Origin: Euwallacea fornicatus
Lineage: Eukaryota; Arthropoda; Insecta; Coleoptera; Curculionidae
Assembly: GCF_040115645.1 (NCBI RefSeq)
Contig: NC_089544.1
Coordinates: 6,758,001 to 6,822,000, forward strand
Length of the DNA stretch: 64,000 nucleotides
Reading direction: 5' to 3'
Part shown: positions 17,396-31,500 of the stretch, piece after piece
Position numbering within the stretch: position 1 is the first letter of the stretch
Layout of the letters: the number at the start of each line of letters is the position of its first letter
The notes under the pieces: model-generated
The model's database searches: none
Seen by the model: only the letters and a program-made list of their open reading frames with translations
Told to the model about the DNA's origin: nothing
Translations under genes and position numbers: made by a program

Positions 17396-18600
17396 TTGAT
17401 GAATTTCCAAGAAAAATAGTACTTTACGTGCTCAACAAAGAACTTTTTTGACTTTTCAAACTTTGAAACTCGATTACTTCGGCAAATGAGTATCAAATTT
17501 GTTAAAGAAAGTGTCCAATTAATCAGCTCGACGAGATTTTGAAGATGTCACAACACATCATGATTGCATCTTGATGAATTTCCAAGAAAAATAGTACTTT
17601 ACGTGCTCAACAAAGAACTTTTTTGACTTTTCAAACTTTGAAACTCGATTACTTCGGCAAATGAGTATCAAATTTGTTAAAGAAAGTGTCCAATTAATCA
17701 GCTCGACGAGATTTTGAAGATGTCACAACACATCATGATTGCATCTTGATGAATTTCCAAGAAAAATAGTACTTTACGTGCTCAACAAAGAACTTTTTTG
17801 ACTTTTCAAACTTTGAAACTCGATTACTTCGGCAAATGAGTATCAAATTTGTTAAAGAAAGTGTCCAATTAATCAGCTCGACGAGATTTTGAAGATGTCA
17901 CAACACATCATGATTGCATCTTGATGAATTTCCAAGAAAAATAGTACTTTACGTGCTCAACAAAGAACTTTTTTGACTTTTCAAACTTTGAAACTCGATT
18001 ACTTTGGCAAATGAGTATCAAATTTGTTAAAGAAAGTGTCCAATTAATCAGCTCGACGAGATTTTGAAGATGTCACAACACATCATGATTGCATCTTGAT
18101 GAATTTCCAAGAAAAATAGTACTTTACGTGCTCAACAAAGAACTTTTTTGACTTTTCAAACTTTGAAACTCGATTACTTCGGCAAATGAGTATCAAATTT
18201 GTTAAAGAAAGTGTCCAATTAATCAGCTCGACGAGATTTTGAAGATGTCACAACACATCATGATTGCATCTTGATGAATTTCCAAGAAAAATAGTACTTT
18301 ACGTGCTCAACAAAGAACTTTTTTGACTTTTCAAACTTTGAAACTCGATTACTTCGGCAAATGAGTATCAAATTTGTTAAAGAAAGTGTCCAATTAATCA
18401 GCTCGACGAGATTTTGAAGATGTCACAACACATCATGATTGCATCTTGATGAATTTCCAAGAAAAATAGTACTTTACGTGCTCAACAAAGAACTTTTTTG
18501 ACTTTTCAAACTTTGAAACTCGATTACTTTGGCAAATGAGTATCAAATTTGTTAAAGAAAGTGTCCAATTAATCAGCTCGACGAGATTTTGAAGATGTCA
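17396..18600 (+). repeat. Run of seven nearly identical monomers with trimer register
   Basis: Seven consecutive 175-bp units share the private changes CTTGATGAATTTCC and AAACTCGATTACTT. The base after CGATTACTT is C, C, C, T, C, C, T at 17480, 17655, 17830, 18005, 18180, 18355 and 18530. The T recurs after 525 bp, so the run was partly amplified as a three-monomer unit. Confidence 0.88.
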
Positions 18601-21199
18601 CAACACATCATGATTGCATCTTGTTGAATTTCCAAGAAAAATAGTACTTTATGTGTTCAACATACAACTTTTTTGACTTTTCAAACTGTGAAACTTGATA
18701 AGTTCGGCAAATGAGGACCAAATTTGTTAAACAAAGTGTCCAATTAATCAGCTCGACGAGATTTTGAAGATGTCACAACACATCATGATTGCATCTTGTT
18801 GAATTTCCAAGAAAAATAGTACTTTATGTGTTCAACATACAACTTTTTTGACTTTTCAAACTGTGAAGCTCGATAACTTCGGCCAACGTGTATCAAATTT
18901 GTTAAAGAAAGTGTCCAATTAATCAGCTCGACGAGATTTTGAAGATGTCACAACACATCATGATTGCATTATGTTGAATTTCCAAGAAAAATAGTACTTT
19001 ATGTGTTCCACACACAACTTTTTTGACTTTTCAAACTGTGAAGCTCGATAACTTCGGCAAATGTGTATCAAATTTGTTAAAGAAAGTGTCCAATTAATCA
19101 GCTCGACGAGATTTTGAAGATGTCACAATACATCATGATTGCATCTTGTTGAATTTCCAAGAAAAATAGTACTTTAGGTGCTCAAAGACACAACTTTTTT
19201 GACTTTTCAGATTTTGAAGCTCGATAAGTTCGGCAAATGAGGACCAAATTTGTTAAACAAAGTGTCCAATTAATCAGCTCGACGAGATTTTGAAGATGTC
19301 ACAACACATCATGATTGCATCTTGTTGAATTTCCAAGAAAAATAGTACTTTATGTGTTCAACACACAACTTTTTTGACTTTGCAAACTTTGAAGCTCGAT
19401 AACTTCGGCAAATGAGTATCAAATTTGTTAAAGAAAGTGTCGAATTAATCAGCTCGACGAGATTTTGAAGATGTCACAATACATCATGATTGCATCTTGT
19501 TGAATTTCCAAGAAAAATAGTACTTTAGGTGCTCAAAGACACAACTTTTTTGACTTTTGAAAATTTGAATCTCTATAACTTCGGCAAATGAGTATCAAAT
19601 TTGTTAAAGAAAGTGTCCAATTAATCAGCTCGACGAGATTTTGAAGATGTCACAACACATCATGATTGCATTTTGTTGAATTTCCAAGAAAAATAGTACT
19701 ATAGGTGCTCAAAGACACAACTTTTTTGACTTTTCAAATTTTGAAGCTCGATAACTTCGGCAAATGAGTATCAAATTTTTTAAAGAAAGTGTCCAATTAA
19801 TCAGCTCAATGAGGTTTTAAAGATGTCACAACACATCATGATTGCATCTTGTTGAATTTCCAAGAAAAATAGTACTTTAGGTGCTCAAAGACACAACTTT
19901 TTTGACTTTTCAAATTTTGAAGCTCGATAAGTTCGGCAAATGAGGACCAAATTTGTTAAACAAAGTGTCCAATTAATCAGCTCGACGAGATTTTGAAGAT
20001 GTCACAACAAATCATGATTGCATCTTGTTGAATTTCCAAGAAAAATAGTACTTTATGTGTTCAACACACAACTTTTTTGACTTTTTAAACTTTGAAGCTC
20101 GATAACTTCGGCAAATGAGTATCAAATTTGTTAAAGAAAGTGTCCAATTAATCAGCTCGACGAGATTTTGAAGATGTCACAACACATCATGATTGCATTT
20201 TGTTGAATTTCCAAGAAAAATAGTACTTTAGGTGCTCAAAGACACAACTTTTTTGACTTTTGAAAATTTGAATCTCTATAACTTCGGCAAATGAGTATCA
20301 AATTTGTTAAAGAAAGTGTCCAATTAATCAGCTAGACGAGATTTTGAAGATGTCACAACACATCATGATTGCATTTTGTTGATTTTCCAAGAAAAATGGT
20401 ACGTTATGTGTTCAACACAAAACTTTTTTGACTTTTCAAACTGTGTAGCTCGATAACTTCGGCAAATGAGTATCAAATTTGTTAAAGAAAGTGTCCAATT
20501 AATCAGCTAGACGAGATTTTGAAGATGTCACAACACATCATGATTGCATTTTGTTGAATTTCCAAGAAAAATGGTACTTTATGTGTTCAACACACAACTT
20601 TTTTGACTTTTCAAATTTTGAAGCTCGATAATTTCGGCAAATGAGGACCAAATTTGTTAAACAAAGAGTCCAATTAATCAGCTCGACGAGATTTTGAAAA
20701 TGTCACAACACATCATGATTGCATTTTGTTGAATTTCCAAGAAAAATGGTACTTTATGTGTTCAACACACAACTTTTTTGACTTTTCAAATTTTGAAGCT
20801 CGATAATTTCGGCAAATGAGGACCAAATTTGTTAAACAAAGAGTCCAATTAATCAGCTCGACGAGATTTTGAAGATGTCACAACACATCATGATTGCATC
20901 TTGTTGGATTTCCAAGAAAATAGTACTTTACGTGCTCAACAAAGAACTTTTTTGACTTTTCAAATTTTGAAGCTCGATAAGTTCGGCAAATGAGGACCAA
21001 ATTTGTTAAACAAAGTGTCCAATTAATCAGCTCGACGAGATTTTGAAGATGTCACAACAAATCATGATTGCATCTTGTTGAATTTCCAAGAAAAATAGTA
21101 CTTTATGTGTTCAACACACAACTTTTTTGACTTTGCAAACTTTGAAGCTCGATAACTTCGGCAAATGAGTATCAAATTTGTTAAAGAAAGTGTCGAATT

Positions 21200-23060
21200 A
21201 ATCAGCTCGACGAGATTTTGAAGATGTCACAACACGTCATGATTGCATGATGTTGAATTTCCCAGAAAAATAGTACTTTATGTGTTCAACACACAACTTT
21301 TTTGAATTTTCAAACTTTGAAGCTCGATAACTTCGGCAAATGAGTATCAAATTTGTTAAAGAAAGTGTCCAATTAATCAGCTCGACGAGATTTTGAAGAT
21401 GTCACAACACATCATGATTGCATCTTGTTCAATTTCCAAGAAAAATAGTACTTTATGTGTTCAACACACAACTTTTTTGAATTTTCAAACTTTGAAGCTC
21501 GATAACTTCGGCAAATAAGTATCAAATTAGTTAAAGAAAGTGTCCAATTAATCAGCTCGACGAGATTTTGAAGATGTCACAACACATCATGATTGCATCT
21601 TGTTGAATTTCCAAGAAAAATAGTACTTTAGGTGCTCAAAGACACAACTTTTTTGACTTTTCAAATTTTGAAGCTCGATAACTTCGGCAAATGAGTATCA
21701 AATTTGTTAAAAAAAGTGTCCAATTAATCAGCTCGACGAGATTTTGAAAATGTCACAACACATCATGATTGCATTTTGTTGAATTTCCAAGAAAAATGGT
21801 ACTTTATGTGTTCAACACAAAACTTTTTTGACTTTTCAAACTGTGTAGCTCGATAACTTCGGCAAATGAGTATCAAATTTTTTAAAGAAAGTGTCCAATT
21901 AATCAGCTCAATGAGGTTTTAAAGATGTCACAACACATCATGATTGCATCTTGTTGAATTTCCAAGAAAAATAGTACTTTAGGTGCTCAAAGACACAACT
22001 TTTTTGACTTTTCAAATGTTGAAGCTCGATAACTTCGGCAAATGAGTATCAAATTTGTTAAAGAAAGTGTCCAATTAATCAGCTCGACGAGATTTTGAAG
22101 ATGTCACAACACGTCATGATTGCATGATGTTGAATTTCCAAGAAAAATGGTACTTTATGTGTTCAACACAAAACTTTTTTGACTTTTCAAACTGTGTAGC
22201 TCGATAACTTCGGCAAATGAGTATCAAATTTTTTAAAGAAAGTGTCCAATTAATCAGCTCAATGAGGTTTTAAAGATGTCACAACACATCATGATTGCAT
22301 CTTGTTGAATTTCCAAGAAAAATAGTACTTTAGGTGCTCAAAGACACAACTTTTTTGACTTTTCAAATGTTGAAGCTCGATAACTTCGGCAAATGAGTAT
22401 CAAATTTGTTAAAGAAAGTGTCCAATTAATCAGCTCGACGAGATTTTGAAGATGTCACAACACGTCATGATTGCATGATGTTGAATTTCCCAGAAAAATA
22501 GTACTTTATGTGTTCAACACACAACTTTTTTGAATTTTCAAACTTTGAAGCTCGATAACTTCGGCAAATGAGTATCAAATTTGTTAAAGAAAGTGTCCAA
22601 TTAATCAGCTCGACGAGATTTTGAAGATGTCACAACACATCATGATTGCATCTTGTTCAATTTCCAAGAAAAATAGTACTTTATGTGTTCAACACACAAC
22701 TTTTTTGAATTTTCAAACTTTGAAGCTCGATAACTTCGGCAAATAAGTATCAAATTAGTTAAAGAAAGTGTCCAATTAATCAGCTCGACGAGATTTTGAA
22801 GATGTCACAACACATCATGATTGCATCTTGTTGAATTTCCAAGAAAAATAGTACTTTAGGTGCTCAAAGACACAACTTTTTTGACTTTTCAAATTTTGAA
22901 GCTCGATAACTTCGGCAAATGAGTATCAAATTTGTTAAAAAAAGTGTCCAATTAATCAGCTCGACGAGATTTTGAAAATGTCACAACACATCATGATTGC
23001 ATTTTGTTGAATTTCCAAGAAAAATGGTACTTTATGTGTTCAACACAAAACTTTTTTGAC
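21200..23060 (+). repeat. Seven-monomer (1228-bp) duplication with nested two-monomer duplication
   Basis: Rare variants (AACACGTCAT followed by GCATGATGTTGAATTTCCCAG, and GCAAATAAGTATCAAATTAG) occur at 21231/21511 and again at 22459/22739, both shifted by 1228 bp. Within it ACTGTGTAGC linked to CAGCTCAATGAGGTTTTAAAG recurs after 351 bp (21841 and 22192). Confidence 0.85.
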
Positions 23061-23759
23061 TTTTCAAACTGTGTAGCTCGATAACTTCGGCAAATGAGTA
23101 TCAAATTTGTTAAAGAAAGTGTCCAATTAATCAGCTAGACGAGATTTTGAAGATGTCACAACACATCATGATTGCATTTTGTTGATTTTCCAAGAAAAAT
23201 GGTACTTTATGTGTTCAACACACAACTTTTTTGACTTTTCAAATTTTGAAGCTCGATAATTTCGGCAAATGAGGACCAAATTTGTTAAACAAAGTGTCCA
23301 ATTAATCAGCTCGACGAGATTTTGAAGATGTCACAACACATCATGATTGCATCTTGTTGGATTTCCAAGAAAATAGTACTTTACGTGCCCAACAAAGAAC
23401 TTTTTTGACTTTTCAAATTTTGAAGCTCGATAAGTTCGGCAAATGAGGACCAAATTTGTTAAACAAAGTGTCCAATTAATCAGCTCGACGAGATTTTGAA
23501 GATGTCACAACAAATCATGATTGCATCTTGTTGAATTTCCAAGAAAAATAGTACTTTATGTGTTCAACACACAACTTTTTTGACTTTTTAAACTTTGAAG
23601 CTCGATAACTTCGGCAAATGAGTATCAAATTTGTTAAAGAAAGTGTCCAATTAATCAGCTCGACGAGATTTTGAAGATGTCACAACACATCATGATTGCA
23701 TTTTGTTGAATTTCCAAGAAAAATAGTACTTTAGGTGCTCAAAGACACAACTTTTTTGA

Positions 23760-26700
23760 CTTTTCAAATTTTGAAGCTCGATAACTTCGGCAAATGAGGG
23801 CCAAATTTGTTAAAGAAAGTTTCCAATTAATCAGCTCGACGAGATTTTGAAGATGTCACAACACATCATGATTGCATTTTGTTGAATTTCCAAGAAAAAT
23901 GGTACTTTATGTGTTCAACACACAACTTTTTTGACTTTTCAAATTTTGAAGCTCGATAATTTCGGCAAATGAGGACCAAATTTGTTAAAGAAAGTGTCCA
24001 ATTAATCAGCTCGACGAGATTTTGAAGATGTCACAACACATCATGATTGCATCTTGTTGAATTTCCAAGAAAAATGGTACTTTATGTGTTCAACACACAA
24101 CTTTTTTGACTTTTCAAATTTTGAAGCTCGATAAGTTCGGCAACTGAGGACCAAATTTCTTAAACAAAGTGTCCAATTAATCAGCTCGACGAGATTTTGA
24201 AGATGTCACAACACATCATGATTGCATCTTGTTGGATTTCCAAGAAAATAGTACTTTACGTGCTCAACAAAGAACTTTTTTGACTTTTCAAACTTTGAAG
24301 CTCGATAACTTCGGCAAATGAGTACCAAATTTGTTAAAGAAAGTGTCCAATTAATCAGCTCGACGAGATTTTGAAGATGTCACAACACATCATGATTGCA
24401 TCTTGTTGCATTTCCAAGAAAAATGGTACTTTATGTGTTCAACACACAACTTTTTTGACTTTTCAAACTTCGAAGCTCGATAACTTAGGCAAATGAGTAT
24501 CAAATTTGTTAAAGAAAATGTCCAATTAATCAGCTCGACGAGATTTTGAAGATGTCACAACACATCATGATTGCATCTTGTTGAATTTCCAAGAAAAATA
24601 GTACTTTATGTGTTCAACACACAACTTTTTTGACTTTTCAAATTTTGAAGCTCGATAAGTTCGGCAAATGAGGACCAAATTTGTTAAACAAAGTGTCCAA
24701 TTAATCAGCTCGACGAGATTTTGAAGATGTCACAACACATCATGATTGCATCTTGTTGAATTTCCAAGAAAAATAGTACTTTATGTGTTCAACACACAAC
24801 TTTTTTGACTTTTCAAATTTTGAAGCTCGATAAGTTCGGCAAATGAGGACCAAATTTGTTAAACAAAGTGTCCAATTAATCAGCTCGACGAGATTTTGAA
24901 GATGTCACAACACATCATGATTGCATCTTGTTGGATTTCCAAGAAAATAGTACTTTACGTGCTCAACAAAGAACTTTTTTGACTTTTCAAATTTTGAAAC
25001 TCGATAAGTTCGGCAAATGAGGACCAAATTTGTTAAAGAAAGTGTCCAATTAATCAGCTCGACGAGATTTTGAAGATGTCACAACACATCATGATTGCAT
25101 CTTGTTGAATTTCCAAGAAAAATAGTACTTTATGTGTTCAACACACAACTTTTTTGACTTTTCAAATTTTGAAGCTCGATAAGTTCGGCAACTGAGGACC
25201 AAATTTCTTAAAGAAAGTGTCCAATTAATCAGCTCGACGAGATTTTGAAGATGTCACAACACATCATGATTGCATCTTGTTGGATTTCCAAGAAAATAGT
25301 ACTTTACGTGCTCAACAAAGAACTTTTTTGACTTTTCAAACTTTGAAGCTCGATAACTTCGGCAAATGAGGACCAAATTTGTTAAACAAAGTGTCCAATT
25401 AATCAGCTCGACGAGATTTTGAAGATGTCACAACAAATCATGATTGCATCTTGTTGAATTTCCAAGAAAAATAGTACTTTATGTGTTCAACACACAACTT
25501 TTTTGACTTTTTAAACTTTGAAGCTCGATAACTTCGGCAAATGAGTATCAAATTTGTTAAAGAAAGTGTCCAATTAATCAGCTCGACGAGATTTTGAAGA
25601 TGTCACAACACATCATGATTGCATTTTGTTGAATTTCCAAGAAAAATGGTACTTTATGTGTTCAACACACAACTTTTTTGACTTTTCAAATTTTGAAGCT
25701 CGATAAGTTCGGCAAATGAGGACCAAATTTCTTAAAGAAAGTGTCCAATTAATCAGCTCGACGAGATTTTGAAGATGTCACAACACATCATGATTGCATC
25801 TTGTTGCATTTCCAAGAAAAATGGTACTTTATGTGTTCAACACACAACTTTTTTGACTTTTCAGATTTTGAAGCTCGATAAGTTCGGCAAATGAGGACCA
25901 AATTTCTTAAAGAAAGTGTCCAATTAATCAGCTCGACGAGATTTTGAAGATGTCACAACACATCATGATTGCATCTTGTTGCATTTCCAAGAAAAATGGT
26001 ACTTTATGTGTTCAACACACAACTTTTTTGACTTTTCAAATTTTGAAGCTCGATAATTTCGGCAAATGAGGACCAAATTTCTTAAAGAAAGTGTCCAATT
26101 AATCAGCTCGACGAGATTTTGAAGATGTCACAACACATCATGATTGCATCTTGTTGCATTTCCAAGAAAAATGGTACTTTATGTGTTCAACACACAACTT
26201 TTTTGACTTTTCAGATTTTGAAGCTCGATAAGTTCGGCAAATGAGGACCAAATTTCTTAAAGAAAGTGTCCAATTAATCAGCTCGACGAGATTTTGAAGA
26301 TGTCACAACACATCATGATTGCATCTTGTTGCATTTCCAAGAAAAATGGTACTTTATGTGTTCAACACACAACTTTTTTGACTTTTCAAATTTTGAAGCT
26401 CGATAATTTCGGCAAATGAGGACCAAATTTCTTAAAGAAAGTGTCCAATTAATCAGCTCGACGAGATTTTGAAGATGTCACAACACATCATGATTGCATC
26501 TTGTTGCATTTCCAAGAAAAATGGTACTTTATGTGTTCAACACACAACTTTTTTGACTTTTCAGATTTTGAAGCTCGATAAGTTCGGCAAATGAGGACCA
26601 AATTTCTTAAAGAAAGTGTCCAATTAATCAGCTCGACGAGATTTTGAAGATGTCACAACACATCATGATTGCATCTTGTTGCATTTCCAAGAAAAATGGT

Positions 26701-28500
26701 ACTTTATGTGTTCAACACACAACTTTTTTGACTTTTCAGATTTTGAAGCTCGATAAGTTCGGCAAATGAGGACCAAATTTCTTAAAGAAAGTGTCCAATT
26801 AATCAGCTCGACGAGATTTTGAAGATGTCACAACACATCATGATTGCATCTTGTTGGATTTCCAAGAAAATAGTACTTGACGTGCTCAACAAAGAACTTT
26901 TTTGACTTTTCAAATTTTGAAGCTCGATAAGTTCGGCAAATGAGGACCAAATTTGTTAAACAAAGTGTCCAATTAATCAGCTCGACGAGATTTTGAAGAT
27001 GTCACAACAAATCATGATTGCATCTTGTTGAATTTCCAAGAAAAATAGTACTTTATGTGTTCAACACACAACTTTTTTGACTTTTTAAACTTTGAAGCTC
27101 GATAACTTCGGCAAATGAGTATCAAATTTGTTAAAGAAAGTGTCCAATTAATCAGCTCGACGAGATTTTGAAGATGTCACAACACATCATGATTGCATCT
27201 TGTTGCATTTCCAAGAAAAATGGTACTTTATGTGTTCAACACACAACTTTTTTGACTTTTCAGATTTTGAAGCTCGATAAGTTCGGCAAATGAGGACCAA
27301 ATTTCTTAAAGAAAGTGTCCAATTAATCAGCTCGACGAGATTTTGAAGATGTCACAACACATCATGATTGCATCTTGTTGCATTTCCAAGAAAAATGGTA
27401 CTTTATGTGTTCAACACACAACTTTTTTGACTTTTCAGATTTTGAAGCTCGATAAGTTCGGCAAATGAGGACCAAATTTCTTAAAGAAAGTGTCCAATTA
27501 ATCAGCTCGACGAGATTTTGAAGATGTCACAACACATCATGATTGCATCTTGTTGGATTTCCAAGAAAATAGTACTTGACGTGCTCAACAAAGAACTTTT
27601 TTGACTTTTCAAATTTTGAAGCTCGATAAGTTCGGCAAATGAGGACCAAATTTGTTAAACAAAGTGTCCAATTAATCAGCTCGACGAGATTTTGAAGATG
27701 TCACAACACATCATGATTGCATCTTGTTGCATTTCCAAGAAAAATGGTACTTTATGTGTTCAACACACAACTTTTTTGACTTTTCAGATTTTGAAGCTCG
27801 ATAAGTTCGGCAAATGAGGACCAAATTTGTTAAACAAAGTGTCCAATTAATCAGCTCGACGAGATTTTGAAGATGTCACAACACATCATGATTGCATCTT
27901 GTTGAATTTCCAAGAAAAATAGTACTTTAGGTGCTCAAAGACACAACTTTTTTGACTTTTGAAAATTTGAATCTCTATAACTTCGGCAAATGAGTATCAA
28001 ATTTGTTAAAGAAAGTGTCCAATTAATCAGCTCGACGAGATTTTGAAGATGTCACAATACATCATGATTGCATCTTGTTGAATTTCCAAGAAAAATAGTA
28101 CTTTAGGTGCTCAAAGACACAACTTTTTTGACTTTTGAAAATTTGAATCTCTATAACTTCGGCAAATGAGTATCAAATTTGTTAAAGAAAGTGTCCAATT
28201 AATCAGCTCGACGAGATTTTGAAGATGTCACAACACATCATGATTGCATTTTGTTGAATTTCCAAGAAAAATAGTACTATAGGTGCTCAAAGACACAACT
28301 TTTTTGACTTTTCAAATTTTGAAGCTCGATAACTTCGGCAAATGAGTATCAAATTTTTTAAAGAAAGTGTCCAATTAATCAGCTCAATGAGGTTTTAAAG
28401 ATGTCACAACACATCATGATTGCATCTTGTTGAATTTCCAAGAAAAATAGTACTTTAGGTGCTCAAAGACACAACTTTTTTGACTTTTCAAATTTTGAAG
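23760..28500 (+). repeat. 27-monomer block, copy A of a tandem 4.7-kb duplication
   Basis: Markers in this block recur in order in the next block. Shift is 4724 bp for AAAGTTTCCAATTAATC (23821), GCAACTGAGGACC (24141) and TAACTTAGGC (24481), and 5073 bp for ATAGTACTTGACG (26871), GTCACAATAC (28051), TAGTACTATAGG and CAGCTCAATGAGG (28381). Confidence 0.9.
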
Positions 28501-31500
28501 CTCGATAACTTCGGCAAATGAGGGCCAAATTTGTTAAAGAAAGTTTCCAATTAATCAGCTCGACGAGATTTTGAAGATGTCACAACACATCATGATTGCA
28601 TCTTGTTGCATGTCCAAGAAAAATGGTACTTTATGTGTTCAACACACAACTTTTTTGACTTTTCAAATTTTGAAGCTCGATAATTTCGGCAAATGAGGAC
28701 CAAATTTGTTAAAGAAAGTGTCCAATTAATCAGCTCGACGAGATTTTGAAGATGTCACAACACATCATGATTGCATCTTGTTGAATTTCCAAGAAAAATG
28801 GTACTTTATGTGTTCAACACACAACTTTTTTGACTTTTCAAATTTTGAAGCTCGATAAGTTCGGCAACTGAGGACCAAATTTCTTAAACAAAGTGTCCAA
28901 TTAATCAGCTCGACGAGATTTTGAAGATGTCACAACACATCATGATTGCATCTTGTTGGATTTCCAAGAAAATAGTACTTTACGTGCTCAACAAAGAACT
29001 TTTTTGACTTTTCAAACTTTGAAGCTCGATAACTTCGGCAAATGAGTACCAAATTTGTTAAAGAAAGTGTCCAATTAATCAGCTCGACGAGATTTTGAAG
29101 ATGTCACAACACATCATGATTGCATCTTGTTGCATTTCCAAGAAAAATGGTACTTTATGTGTTCAACACACAACTTTTTTGACTTTTCAAACTTCGAAGC
29201 TCGATAACTTAGGCAAATGAGTATCAAATTTGTTAAAGAAAATGTCCAATTAATCAGCTCGACGAGATTTTGAAGATGTCACAACACATCATGATTGCAT
29301 CTTGTTGGATTTCCAAGAAAATAGTACTTTACGTGCTCAACAAAGAACTTTTTTGACTTTTCAAACTTTGAAGCTCGATAACTTCGGCAAATGAGTACCA
29401 AATTTGTTAAAGAAAGTGTCCAATTAATCAGCTCGACGAGATTTTGAAGATGTCACAACACATCATGATTGCATCTTGTTGCATTTCCAAGAAAAATGGT
29501 ACTTTATGTGTTCAACACACAACTTTTTTGACTTTTCAAACTTCGAAGCTCGATAACTTAGGCAAATGAGTATCAAATTTGTTAAAGAAAATGTCCAATT
29601 AATCAGCTCGACGAGATTTTGAAGATGTCACAACACATCATGATTGCATCTTGTTGAATTTCCAAGAAAAATAGTACTTTATGTGTTCAACACACAACTT
29701 TTTTGACTTTTCAAATTTTGAAGCTCGATAAGTTCGGCAAATGAGGACCAAATTTGTTAAACAAAGTGTCCAATTAATCAGCTCGACGAGATTTTGAAGA
29801 TGTCACAACACATCATGATTGCATCTTGTTGAATTTCCAAGAAAAATAGTACTTTATGTGTTCAACACACAACTTTTTTGACTTTTCAAATTTTGAAGCT
29901 CGATAAGTTCGGCAAATGAGGACCAAATTTGTTAAACAAAGTGTCCAATTAATCAGCTCGACGAGATTTTGAAGATGTCACAACACATCATGATTGCATC
30001 TTGTTGGATTTCCAAGAAAATAGTACTTTACGTGCTCAACAAAGAACTTTTTTGACTTTTCAAATTTTGAAACTCGATAAGTTCGGCAAATGAGGACCAA
30101 ATTTGTTAAAGAAAGTGTCCAATTAATCAGCTCGACGAGATTTTGAAGATGTCACAACACATCATGATTGCATCTTGTTGAATTTCCAAGAAAAATAGTA
30201 CTTTATGTGTTCAACACACAACTTTTTTGACTTTTCAAATTTTGAAGCTCGATAAGTTCGGCAACTGAGGACCAAATTTCTTAAAGAAAGTGTCCAATTA
30301 ATCAGCTCGACGAGATTTTGAAGATGTCACAACACATCATGATTGCATCTTGTTGGATTTCCAAGAAAATAGTACTTTACGTGCTCAACAAAGAACTTTT
30401 TTGACTTTTCAAACTTTGAAGCTCGATAACTTCGGCAAATGAGGACCAAATTTGTTAAACAAAGTGTCCAATTAATCAGCTCGACGAGATTTTGAAGATG
30501 TCACAACAAATCATGATTGCATCTTGTTGAATTTCCAAGAAAAATAGTACTTTATGTGTTCAACACACAACTTTTTTGACTTTTTAAACTTTGAAGCTCG
30601 ATAACTTCGGCAAATGAGTATCAAATTTGTTAAAGAAAGTGTCCAATTAATCAGCTCGACGAGATTTTGAAGATGTCACAACACATCATGATTGCATTTT
30701 GTTGAATTTCCAAGAAAAATGGTACTTTATGTGTTCAACACACAACTTTTTTGACTTTTCAAATTTTGAAGCTCGATAAGTTCGGCAAATGAGGACCAAA
30801 TTTCTTAAAGAAAGTGTCCAATTAATCAGCTCGACGAGATTTTGAAGATGTCACAACACATCATGATTGCATCTTGTTGCATTTCCAAGAAAAATGGTAC
30901 TTTATGTGTTCAACACACAACTTTTTTGACTTTTCAGATTTTGAAGCTCGATAAGTTCGGCAAATGAGGACCAAATTTCTTAAAGAAAGTGTCCAATTAA
31001 TCAGCTCGACGAGATTTTGAAGATGTCACAACACATCATGATTGCATCTTGTTGCATTTCCAAGAAAAATGGTACTTTATGTGTTCAACACACAACTTTT
31101 TTGACTTTTCAAATTTTGAAGCTCGATAATTTCGGCAAATGAGGACCAAATTTCTTAAAGAAAGTGTCCAATTAATCAGCTCGACGAGATTTTGAAGATG
31201 TCACAACACATCATGATTGCATCTTGTTGCATTTCCAAGAAAAATGGTACTTTATGTGTTCAACACACAACTTTTTTGACTTTTCAGATTTTGAAGCTCG
31301 ATAAGTTCGGCAAATGAGGACCAAATTTCTTAAAGAAAGTGTCCAATTAATCAGCTCGACGAGATTTTGAAGATGTCACAACACATCATGATTGCATCTT
31401 GTTGCATTTCCAAGAAAAATGGTACTTTATGTGTTCAACACACAACTTTTTTGACTTTTCAAATTTTGAAGCTCGATAATTTCGGCAAATGAGGACCAAA

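Noticed and set aside
17721..17895. A CENP-B box in the satellite monomer
   Set aside because: The nearest string, ACTTCGGCAAATGAG, shares only the TTCG start and lacks the CGGG half of the box, so no CENP-B site can be claimed.
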